From assembly GCF_003096015.2 (NCBI RefSeq), contig NZ_CP029185.2, positions 1,522,001 through 1,586,000 of the forward strand: a stretch of DNA of 64,000 nt. The letters are read 5' to 3'. The DNA comes from Limnobaculum parvum (GTDB lineage Bacteria > Pseudomonadota > Gammaproteobacteria > Enterobacterales > Enterobacteriaceae). Of the stretch, positions 53,649 to 61,795 are shown piece by piece. The position numbers and the translations under genes are program-made. Positions within the stretch are counted from its first letter, which is position 1. Each line of letters opens with the position of its first letter. The notes below the pieces were generated by a model that searched no databases, was not told the origin of the DNA, and worked only from the letters and a program-made list of their open reading frames with translations.

Positions 53649-54516
53649 ATCTAAACTCCTCTGTATCTAGCAACGATTATACCCTGACTTTTAGATGATT
53701 TCATTGTGTTAGTTTTTATTGTTACGGAGATATATCCTGATATCTATTTTTATGCGGTCAGAAGAGTAAAAACACTCTTCTTAAGATATTGGTCATTTTA
53801 ACGGTTGGGAATATTATCGATATTAGTCAATTGATATGCTTACAGATAGTAATAATGGCTTTGAGTTAATATGGGGAACGCTGGATTGATAAGGGTTTCG
53901 TTTAATTATTCGGTTTTTTATGTATGTTTTTTATTCGTTTTTTAGTGGTTTTATTATTATTTATTAATTATTTTCTGTTTGGTTTTTTGTGTGGGGATGT
54001 GATGTCGTGGTTTTTATGGCTATAGGGTGGTTTTTATTTATATAAAATTACTTTTTATTTTTAAATAAAGAAAATAAATGATTTATTATTGATATAAATA
54101 ATTTATTTTATTGATTTATATGAAATTTTTTTATTTAATTAAATGGTTTTGAATGAGTTTAATAATTTATTGATTTCTTCTATGAGATAGGTGTCCTCTT
54201 TTATTTCTGCCTAAAATATATTCTATAGAAATTTTATCTTTATTTTTTTTGAATATTCATTATAGTCGTTTTGGATTCTAATTGAGTAGCGGATGTTTAT
54301 GGTCAGACGACTGTGTGTTCTTTGTACTTTTAACTTCATTTGATCTGTTAAAAATCCTCATATTAGTTTGTTTAAGGCTTTTTTATATTTTTGGCGTTAC
54401 TCTTACTTTCATAGAATAAGATAACGATGTTAATTGAAAACAATATTGTTGCGCTATGATTTATTTGAGCAGAATAAACTGGTGCAGATGATATTTATCA
54501 ATAGGGATATTTAGAT
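53649..54516. other. Very AT-rich region upstream of the autotransporter
   Basis: About 870 bp without an ORF, among the most AT-rich DNA in the window, with long T and A runs. One hairpin AGAAGAGT/ACTCTTCT lies at 53760-53781. Such DNA is typical of H-NS-silenced promoters of acquired surface genes (inference). Confidence 0.5.
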
Positions 54517-56970
54517 ATGTCGATAGTTAATTCGAAATTGAAGCCATTATCTGTTTTTATTAGTAGAACATTGCCTGTTGTAGCGCTTGTTGCTGCCACT
54601 GGGTACTCAAGTTTTAGCGAAGCGGGTACCAAGATTGGTAAAGGTGTGAACTCTGCAGTTGAAACGATTAGTTCTGATATGGATTTAACTTCAGTTGGTG
54701 GTTCAACTGATTCAGAGTTTGGTGCTATTGGAACTGGGCATGGTCTATATGCACACGATGGCTATTCAATTACTGAAAGTACACCTAGTAGTGTTGCACT
54801 TATTACAGCAAATGAAGGTAACGGTATTAATGTCACTTCTGGCGGTAAAGTTACGTTTAACAGTGCGGCAAAAATTGTCACTGGTTATAATTTAGCTACT
54901 GATGAGGTTACCACAGGAGATGGAACTGCTATTTTTGTTAGTGATGCAAACAGTTTCATCGGGCTTGATAATGATATAAATATTAATATAAATGGGCCTA
55001 CAGGATCAGGGATTGTTGCTGTTAATGACGGGACCGTAAGTATCCTTGGTGCTTCAAATATCGCAGCGAATGGGGTTGCTCTTAAAGCAGATTCTGCGGG
55101 TGCAATTAATTTAGCTGCTTCAGCACAGATTACCTCGGTGAACGCTCCAGCTATCCAAGCTTCAAATGGTTCCCGCATGTTCATCGGTCATAATGCTGTC
55201 TTAAGTAATATTTCAACAGCAGCAACGGACTTAATAGAACTGGATGGTACAGGTACGGGCGGAGAGTTATCTTTCACATATGCCAAATTGAGTGCTGCAG
55301 ATACAGGTGTTAATGCAAAAGATGGTGGTTGGAAAGTTATACTAGACAATTCTACATTAAAAGTAGGTAAGGATGCAGTTGCACTAACTGGCAATTCAGA
55401 TGTTGTTGTGAATGCACTTAACGGTTCCATCGTTGAAGGTAATATTACTGCTGCATCATCATCCAAGTTAAATATGACTTTGGATAACCAGTCAACATTG
55501 ACAGGTATTGCAACTGGTGACCAGTCTATAAATTTAGTGGTTAATAATAAAAGTGTCTGGAATATGTCAGACTCTTCACAAATCAATTCCCTAGCCTTAT
55601 CAAACGGTATCGTCAAATTTGCCGTACCAACGGGTACCACTTATAACCGTGTATTAACGACCAACAGCCTGTCAGGTAATGGTGATTTCTACATTCATAC
55701 CGAACTCAATGAAGGTAACGCCAGCACCAACTCTGATCAAATTCACGTAACGGGTGATGCAGAGGGTAATCACCGTCTGTTTGTTACCTCTTATGGTTCG
55801 GGTGCTTATACCGTTGATGATGGTATCAAAGTTGTTCAAATTGACGGCAACAGTACCTCTAAGTTTACCTTAGGGCAGAGCGTCAAGATTGATGCATATG
55901 AGTATACGTTGTATGAAGGTGATGCAGCGGGTACTGATCCTAACGACTGGTATTTACGTAATGAACTGATTCCTGTTCCAGAAGAACTGCCTGTTAATCC
56001 AGATACCGGATTACCTGTTATTCCAGCCGGTTTGCCGGATAACTATCGCGCAGAGATTCCAGGATATGCAGCAGCACCTTATGTCAATATGCTGTATGGC
56101 TATCAGACGGTTGGTACTCTGCATGAGCGTATGGGTGATACCCAGCAAATCTCTAAAGGTGTAGATAATAAAACTTGGGGCCGTTTCGGTGGATCTCATT
56201 TAGAGTCTACGGCGGGTCGTTTCAATTATGATATCGACACCATGTTTGCTCAGTTTGGCCGTGATATCTATCAGGGAACTACCGATGCGGGTACTGATGT
56301 TACTGGTGGTTTAACCGTAACTTTAGGTCAGGAACATACCAAAGCTAAAGATACTAAACGTGATAATGTTAATACGGGCGATATCACTACCAATGCTTAT
56401 AGCTTTGGCGGTTACTATACTCGTTATGCTCAGGATGGTGGCTACATTGATGCGGTGTCTCAGTTTACGTATTACGATAATAGTTATAACAGTGAGCTTG
56501 ATGCTAGCCAGAATAGCTATGGTGTGATTGCTTCTCTAGAAGGTGGCAAGCCATTCACTGTAACTGAAAACTGGAAAATCGAGCCACAGGGTCAATTAGC
56601 GTATCAGTACCTGAAATCAGAAAGCTTCAAGGATGGTAGAGCTGAGGTCAAAGGTGATGATTATAACAGTGGTTTAGCGCGAGCGGGTGTTCGTTACTTC
56701 CGCGATCAGGCTCAAGATAAAGATAACGAAATCTTTAAACCTTATCTGACACTGGATGCCGTCTCTACTATTGGTAGTGACCCAACAGTTAGAGTTGGTA
56801 ATAGTGATGTTAAAGCCAACTTTGATTCTACTTGGTGGCAAGCGGGTGCAGGTATCACTGCGAATGCAGCTAAAAATACTTCGTTCTATGTAGATGCTAA
56901 ATATCTGCAAAGTTTTGAAGGTGATTTAGATGGCTACACCGTACATGCAGGTGTTCAGGGCCGTTTCTAA
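54517..56970 (+). CDS. Autotransporter (type Va) outer membrane protein
   Basis: 817 residues. Signal peptide ends near residue 36 (VVALVAATGYSSFSEA). The passenger (about 37-500) is Gly/Asn/Ser/Thr-rich with short repeating turns (GNSDVVVNALNGSIVEGNIT), as in pertactin-like beta-helices. The C-terminal barrel (about 550-817) includes WGRFGGSHLESTAGRFNYDI and ends VHAGVQGRF with terminal Phe for BAM. No protease triad is obvious, so an adhesin is more likely than a serine protease. Standalone gene, followed by a strong terminator. Confidence 0.9.
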   Translation: MSIVNSKLKPLSVFISRTLPVVALVAATGYSSFSEAGTKIGKGVNSAVETISSDMDLTSVGGSTDSEFGAIGTGHGLYAHDGYSITESTPSSVALITANEGNGINVTSGGKVTFNSAAKIVTGYNLATDEVTTGDGTAIFVSDANSFIGLDNDINININGPTGSGIVAVNDGTVSILGASNIAANGVALKADSAGAINLAASAQITSVNAPAIQASNGSRMFIGHNAVLSNISTAATDLIELDGTGTGGELSFTYAKLSAADTGVNAKDGGWKVILDNSTLKVGKDAVALTGNSDVVVNALNGSIVEGNITAASSSKLNMTLDNQSTLTGIATGDQSINLVVNNKSVWNMSDSSQINSLALSNGIVKFAVPTGTTYNRVLTTNSLSGNGDFYIHTELNEGNASTNSDQIHVTGDAEGNHRLFVTSYGSGAYTVDDGIKVVQIDGNSTSKFTLGQSVKIDAYEYTLYEGDAAGTDPNDWYLRNELIPVPEELPVNPDTGLPVIPAGLPDNYRAEIPGYAAAPYVNMLYGYQTVGTLHERMGDTQQISKGVDNKTWGRFGGSHLESTAGRFNYDIDTMFAQFGRDIYQGTTDAGTDVTGGLTVTLGQEHTKAKDTKRDNVNTGDITTNAYSFGGYYTRYAQDGGYIDAVSQFTYYDNSYNSELDASQNSYGVIASLEGGKPFTVTENWKIEPQGQLAYQYLKSESFKDGRAEVKGDDYNSGLARAGVRYFRDQAQDKDNEIFKPYLTLDAVSTIGSDPTVRVGNSDVKANFDSTWWQAGAGITANAAKNTSFYVDAKYLQSFEGDLDGYTVHAGVQGRF

Positions 56971-57003
56971 TACTCTGAGTTAGTGCAAGCTGTCCTATCT
57001 ATT

Positions 57004-57030
57004 ACCGGCCTCGTTTGAGGCCGGTTTTTT
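57004..57030 (+). terminator. Autotransporter terminator
   Basis: ACCGGCCT-CGTTTG-AGGCCGGTTTTTT, 33 bp after the stop. Confidence 0.9.
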
Positions 57031-57146
57031 ATAATATTTCCTGTCATTATTGATGCAGCATAGTGATCCCTGTGTATTCGGGCTATAATCCTCAAATATT
57101 TAATTAGTTGCCGTTAGTACTTTCTGGCTATTTATGGATAGGTATC

Positions 57147-57299
57147 ATGGATTCAGCGTCAATTTTTCGCATAATTATTCTGGTTGGCTGTCTGGTATTG
57201 GTCGCTAGGGGAACGCGATTCCATCTACGCTATTTTTTGATTGCGATTGCCGCTATTGCAGGTTTAACCCTAGTTATTGATGCTTTTCATTTATCGTAA
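57147..57299 (+). CDS. Small membrane protein, unrecognised
   Basis: 50 residues from ATG 57147 with AGGT upstream: MDSASIFRIIILVGCLVLVA, a short basic loop GTRFHLRYF, then a second hydrophobic helix LIAIAAIAGLTLVID. Two membrane segments in a hairpin. The frame is open to 57108. No family recognised. Lies 75 bp before hinT on the same strand. Confidence 0.5.
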   Translation: MDSASIFRIIILVGCLVLVARGTRFHLRYFLIAIAAIAGLTLVIDAFHLS

Positions 57300-57374
57300 A
57301 GCTTGAAACAGTAGGAATATCTCACTCATACTGAAAGCATCTGACTCATGCTTATTTCTATATAAGAGGCACCT

Positions 57375-57725
57375 ATGGCTGAAGAGACTATTTTTAGTAA
57401 AATTATTCGTCGTGAAATTCCATCAGATATCGTTTATCAGGATGAACTGGTAACGGCATTTCGTGATATTTCTCCACAAGCCCCAACCCATATTCTGATT
57501 ATTCCTAATATTTTGATCCCAACGATAAATGATGTGAAACCAGAACATGAGCAAGCGCTGGGAAGAATGATGATTGTGGCTTCTAAAATTGCTGAGCAGG
57601 AAGGCATTGCTGAAGATGGCTATCGTTTGATAGTTAACTGTAATCGTCATGGTGGTCAAGAGGTTTACCACATCCATATGCATTTGCTGGGTGGTAAAAT
57701 TCTGGGGCCAATGCTATCCCGTTAA
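57375..57725 (+). CDS. hinT: Purine nucleoside phosphoramidase HinT
   Basis: HIT-family hydrolase of adenosine phosphoramidates and aminoacyl adenylates. 116 residues (E. coli 119). HIT motif HIHMH in GGQEVYHIHMHLLGGK near residue 100 and HILIIPN near 38. AGAGGC precedes ATG 57375. Begins the run hinT-lpoB-nagZ-ycfP, as in E. coli but without ycfL and thiK. Confidence 0.96.
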   Translation: MAEETIFSKIIRREIPSDIVYQDELVTAFRDISPQAPTHILIIPNILIPTINDVKPEHEQALGRMMIVASKIAEQEGIAEDGYRLIVNCNRHGGQEVYHIHMHLLGGKILGPMLSR

Positions 57726-57737
57726 CTGGAGCTGAGA

Positions 57738-58325
57738 ATGAAAAAGATTTTGTTTTTGGGAGTAGGCTTGGCGGTTTTAGCGCTTGCTGGCTGTAATGGT
57801 ACTAAGCCTCAACCGAAGCCGCCGGTAGTGGCAACTCCGTCACCACCGCCGCCAGTTCAGCCTCCGTATCAGCCACCGCCAACGCCGCCTACGTTACCAC
57901 CACCGGAAGCCCCGATTAACTGGATGGCCAGCGTACAGCCATTAGTTAATAAGATGATTAGTGCTTCTGCGGCAGAAACGAATAACGGGATTTTGTTGCT
58001 GAATCAGGTAAAAAATAATACATCCGGCAGTATTTCGACGGTAGATGCTACGGATGCGTTAAAAGAAGCGATGCAATCCAACAGCCATTTTGAACTGGTA
58101 TCAGAAAGTAAACTGAATGAAGCTCGTCAGGCGTTGGGACTGCAAGGCGATGATAGTTTGATTTCCCGGGCGAAAGCGGTGAGTTTGGCGCGCTATTTAG
58201 GTGCTAAATATGTGGTCTATGCCTCCGCGAGTGGTAGCCCAAGCCTGCCGGAAATCATGATTCAGCTGTTGCAGACGTCGACCGGTGAAATTGTTTGGTC
58301 TGGTCAGGGAAATACCCAACGTTGA
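57738..58325 (+). CDS. lpoB: Penicillin-binding protein activator LpoB
   Basis: Outer-membrane lipoprotein that reaches through peptidoglycan to activate PBP1B. Lipobox LALAGC, with lipidated Cys at residue 19, then a Pro-rich linker (PPPPVQPPYQPPPTPPTLPP) and a globular domain with LVNKMISASAAETNNGILLL and ARYLGAKYVVYASASG. 195 residues (E. coli 213). 12 bp after hinT. Confidence 0.94.
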   Translation: MKKILFLGVGLAVLALAGCNGTKPQPKPPVVATPSPPPPVQPPYQPPPTPPTLPPPEAPINWMASVQPLVNKMISASAAETNNGILLLNQVKNNTSGSISTVDATDALKEAMQSNSHFELVSESKLNEARQALGLQGDDSLISRAKAVSLARYLGAKYVVYASASGSPSLPEIMIQLLQTSTGEIVWSGQGNTQR

Positions 58326-58480
58326 TGAATTGAATCGCTTATTAGGCCAGTCTCTTTAAAGGGCTAAATCTGTTTGATGCAGGTTTGGCCTGTTTTTATA
58401 ACAGGGCAGTTGTTTTAAACATAATAAAATATATAGCCCGTTCAGATTTATATTAATTCAGAGTATTAAGTGAGGTTGAT

Positions 58481-59530
58481 GTGGGACCAGTGATGTTAGA
58501 TGTTGTCGGCTATGAGCTGGATGCCGAAGAGCGCGAGATATTAAAGCATCCTTTAGTGGGCGGTTTGATATTTTTTGCCCGTAACTTTCACGATCCTAAG
58601 CAATTAGCCGAATTGGTTCGTCAGGTCAGGGAGGCTTCTCATCATCGCCTGTTAGTGGCAGTAGATCAGGAAGGTGGCCGAGTACAGCGTTTCCGTGAGG
58701 GATTCACACAATTACCCGCACCGCAATCATTCGCTGCGTTGCTGGAAGATCGCCAGGCAGAACAGATGGCTCAGGAAGCCGGTTGGTTAATGGCGGCAGA
58801 ATTGACCACCATGGATATTGATATCAGCTTTGCCCCCGTACTTGACGTCGGACATACCAGTGCGGCAATAGGCGATCGCTCATTCCACAGCGATCCAGAA
58901 GTCGTTATGCTGTTAGCCAGCCAGTTTATTCAGGGAATGAATAGTGCAGGAATGCGTGCAACCGGTAAGCATTTCCCGGGGCACGGTGCAGTATCTGCCG
59001 ATTCCCACAAAGAAACACCGATCGATACGCGTACTTATCAGCAACTGTTTGATAAAGATATGTCGGTATTCCGCCATCTGTTTTCAGCGGGGCTATTGGA
59101 TGCCGTGATGCCGGCCCATGTGATATATCGTGAGGTAGATCCTCGACCAGCTAGCTGTTCACCCTATTGGTTAAAGAATATTCTTCGCCAACAGCTAGGG
59201 TTTAGCGGCGTAGTGTTTTCCGATGATATGTCGATGGAAGGTGCTGCGATTATGGGAGGTTACGCCGAGCGTGGTCAGGCCGCTCTGGATGCCGGATGCG
59301 ATATGATTCTGGTATGTAATAATCGGCAGGGAGCCGTAAGCATTCTGGATGGGTTGCCTTCCGACATGCGTATTCATGCCGAACGTATTGCGCCGCTTTA
59401 TCATAAAAATAAGATGACGCGTCGTGACTTGCTGGCATTACCACGTTGGAAACAGGCTAATAAACAGCTAAGTGAGTTGAGCGAACGTTGGGAACAACAC
59501 AAACAGCAGTTAAAAGAAAGACAAGACTGA
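58481..59530 (+). CDS. nagZ: Beta-N-acetylhexosaminidase NagZ
   Basis: Cytosolic GH3 enzyme that removes GlcNAc from anhydro-muropeptides in cell-wall recycling. GTG start 58481 with GAGG; the N terminus MGPVMLDVVGYELDAEEREI matches E. coli. 349 residues. Signature KHFPGHGAVSADSHKETP near residue 163 with the mobile catalytic His/Asp, nucleophile Asp in FSDDMSMEGAAIMGGY near 247. Confidence 0.97.
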   Translation: MGPVMLDVVGYELDAEEREILKHPLVGGLIFFARNFHDPKQLAELVRQVREASHHRLLVAVDQEGGRVQRFREGFTQLPAPQSFAALLEDRQAEQMAQEAGWLMAAELTTMDIDISFAPVLDVGHTSAAIGDRSFHSDPEVVMLLASQFIQGMNSAGMRATGKHFPGHGAVSADSHKETPIDTRTYQQLFDKDMSVFRHLFSAGLLDAVMPAHVIYREVDPRPASCSPYWLKNILRQQLGFSGVVFSDDMSMEGAAIMGGYAERGQAALDAGCDMILVCNNRQGAVSILDGLPSDMRIHAERIAPLYHKNKMTRRDLLALPRWKQANKQLSELSERWEQHKQQLKERQD

Positions 59531-59613
59531 ATTGATAAAAGAGTTGAACAAAAACACGCTTTTTGGGCAAGATAAGATAATGATGTCGTACACCGGTAAG
59601 CAGTGGGGCTAAG

Positions 59614-60153
59614 ATGATTATTTATTTACACGGTTTTGATTCAACCAGTCCGGGGAATCATGAGAAGGTCTTACAGCTACAGTTTATTGATTCGGATATC
59701 CGGTTTATCAGTTACAGCACGCGCCATCCGCGTCATGACATGCAATATTTATTGAAAGAGACAGATAAGGCTGTTCAGCAATCAGATGATAGTTCACCGT
59801 TGATTTGTGGCGTTGGACTTGGCGGTTTTTGGGCTGAAAGAATAGGGTTTCTGTGCGGTATTCGCCAAACTATTTTTAATCCGAATTTGTTTCCTCATGA
59901 GAATATGTCTGGGAAAATTGACCGCCCTGAAGAGTATCTGGACATTGCGACCAAGTGTGTGGCTGAGTTTCGCACCAAAAATCGGGATAACTGTTTAGTG
60001 ATACTTTCTCGCCATGATGAAGCACTGGATAGCCAGCATAGTGCAGAAGTGCTTAGCCCTTATTATCCATTGATTTGGGATGAAAAGCAGTCGCATAAGT
60101 TCAAAGAGATATCCCCCCATCTACAGGCTATTAAAGCGTTTAAACAACGATAA
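59614..60153 (+). CDS. ycfP: YcfP family (UPF0227) alpha/beta hydrolase-like protein
   Basis: 179 residues (E. coli 180). Starts MIIYLHGFDSTSPGNHEKVL; the nucleophile elbow position reads GVGLGGFWAERIGF, with Leu-Gly-Gly in place of GxSxG, so catalysis is uncertain. C-terminal DEKQSHKFKEIS carries the His. Follows nagZ as in E. coli. Confidence 0.93.
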   Translation: MIIYLHGFDSTSPGNHEKVLQLQFIDSDIRFISYSTRHPRHDMQYLLKETDKAVQQSDDSSPLICGVGLGGFWAERIGFLCGIRQTIFNPNLFPHENMSGKIDRPEEYLDIATKCVAEFRTKNRDNCLVILSRHDEALDSQHSAEVLSPYYPLIWDEKQSHKFKEISPHLQAIKAFKQR

Positions 60154-60171
60154 TATTGTTTTTAGATAATC

Positions 60172-60202
60172 AACCGGCAGCCAGTTTTCTGCCGGTTTTT
60201 TT
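60172..60202 (+). terminator. ycfP terminator
   Basis: AACCGGCAG and CTGCCGGTTTTTTT arms, 18 bp after the stop. Confidence 0.9.
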
Positions 60203-60253
60203 ATGTCTGTCGTCCGCATTAATAGAGTTAAAGTGTGTAATTATGATGTAAAT

Positions 60254-60267
60254 TGATTTATATCAAT
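60254..60267 (+). promoter_or_regulatory. FNR box upstream of ndh
   Basis: TTGATTTATATCAA: perfect match to TTGAT-N4-ATCAA, 138 bp before the ndh start. E. coli ndh is repressed by FNR without oxygen, so the same is expected. Confidence 0.8.
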
Positions 60268-60405
60268 TTTGGTATGACCAAATACCCAACTATGATATTC
60301 TGTCTCCAATGTAGTAATGAACATCAAGTCGAACTGTTGTTTTAAAAGGCGATAAGAGAAAACCATTACCTGAATTTGTGGTTTATTTTTTAGTGGGATA
60401 TTAAC

Positions 60406-61710
60406 GTGGAAACAGAAACTAAAAAAATTGTCATTGTTGGTGGCGGTGCGGGTGGTCTTGAACTTGCGACCAGTCTAGGTAAAAAACTGGGTCGGAAAGG
60501 AAAGGCTGAAATCACTCTGGTAGACCGTAATCACAGTCATTTATGGAAGCCGTTATTGCACGAAGTGGCAACCGGTGCGTTAGACGATGGAGTGGATGCA
60601 TTAAGCTATCTGGCCCACGCTAGAAATAACGCTTTTCACTTTCAGTTAGGTACCCTGATGGATATCAACCGTGAAGAAAAGGTTATTCGTCTGGCACGTA
60701 TTGATAATGAGCAGGGGGAAGAGCTAGTACCTGAGCGTAATCTATCTTATGACATTTTGGTGATGGCGCTGGGCAGTGTCTCCAACGATTTTGGGACTGC
60801 GGGGGTAAAGGATCATTGTATCTATCTGGACAATCCAAAACAGGCGCAACTTTTCCATAATAAAATGCTGAATCTGTTCCTGAAGTTTTCTTCTCAGCCT
60901 CATGAAGAAGAGCGCGTCAATATTGCTATTGTTGGCGGCGGAGCGACGGGGGTTGAGCTTTCGGCTGAGTTGCACAATGCGGTAAAACAGTTACACAGTT
61001 ATGGTTATAAAGGGCTGGATAGTAAAGCGCTAAACGTTACCTTGGTTGAAGCAGGTGAGCGTATTTTACCGGCACTGCCAATACGCATATCGTCGTCGGC
61101 CCATCAGGAGCTGACCAATTTGGGCGTCAATGTGTTAACTAAAACCATGGTAACCAGTGCCGATGCGAATGGCCTGCATACTAAGGACGGTGAATTTATT
61201 AAAGCCGATCTTCTGGTTTGGGCCGCTGGCATTAAAGCACCAGACTTTATGAAAGATATTGCTGGTCTGGAAACCAATCGTATCAATCAGTTAGTGGTTG
61301 AACGGACATTACAAACTACTCGGGATCCTTCCATTTTCGCTTTAGGCGATTGTGCTAACTGTATGCAAGATGATGGCACACCGGTTCCTCCGAGGGCACA
61401 GGCGGCACATCAAATGGCCACTTTGTGCTATCACAATATCATGGCTCAGCTTAACGGCGGAACCTTGAAGAACTATCGTTATACTGACCGTGGCTCGCTG
61501 GTTTCATTGTCGAAGTACAGCACCGTTGGCAGCCTGATGGGTAATTTGACCAAAGGTTCTATGATGATCGAAGGGCGACTGGCTCGTTTGGCCTATATTT
61601 CTCTTTATCGTATGCATCAGGTCGCGCTGTTTGGCTGTGTGAAGACCGGACTGATTGTTTTGGTGGGAAGTATTAACCGGATTATTCGACCAAGGTTGAA
61701 GTTGCATTAA
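60406..61710 (+). CDS. ndh: NADH dehydrogenase type II
   Basis: Non-proton-pumping NADH:quinone oxidoreductase on the inner face of the inner membrane. 434 residues as in E. coli. FAD-binding GxGxxG in IVIVGGGAGGLELATSLG at the N terminus, NADH-binding VAIVGGGATGVELSAEL near residue 176, and FALGDCAN near 312. C-terminal amphipathic basic helix for membrane attachment. GTG start 60406. Confidence 0.97.
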   Translation: METETKKIVIVGGGAGGLELATSLGKKLGRKGKAEITLVDRNHSHLWKPLLHEVATGALDDGVDALSYLAHARNNAFHFQLGTLMDINREEKVIRLARIDNEQGEELVPERNLSYDILVMALGSVSNDFGTAGVKDHCIYLDNPKQAQLFHNKMLNLFLKFSSQPHEEERVNIAIVGGGATGVELSAELHNAVKQLHSYGYKGLDSKALNVTLVEAGERILPALPIRISSSAHQELTNLGVNVLTKTMVTSADANGLHTKDGEFIKADLLVWAAGIKAPDFMKDIAGLETNRINQLVVERTLQTTRDPSIFALGDCANCMQDDGTPVPPRAQAAHQMATLCYHNIMAQLNGGTLKNYRYTDRGSLVSLSKYSTVGSLMGNLTKGSMMIEGRLARLAYISLYRMHQVALFGCVKTGLIVLVGSINRIIRPRLKLH

Positions 61711-61732
61711 TTATTTTATTACATGCAAAACT

Positions 61733-61767
61733 AAAGGGGAATTCAGTTAATAGCTGAATTCCCCTTT
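61733..61767. terminator. ndh/mfd bidirectional terminator
   Basis: AAAGGGGAATTCAG and CTGAATTCCCCTTT: a perfect 14-bp stem with a 7-nt loop between convergent ndh and mfd. Confidence 0.88.
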
Positions 61768-61795
61768 ATATTAACCCGTTATCATAGCCAGTTAA

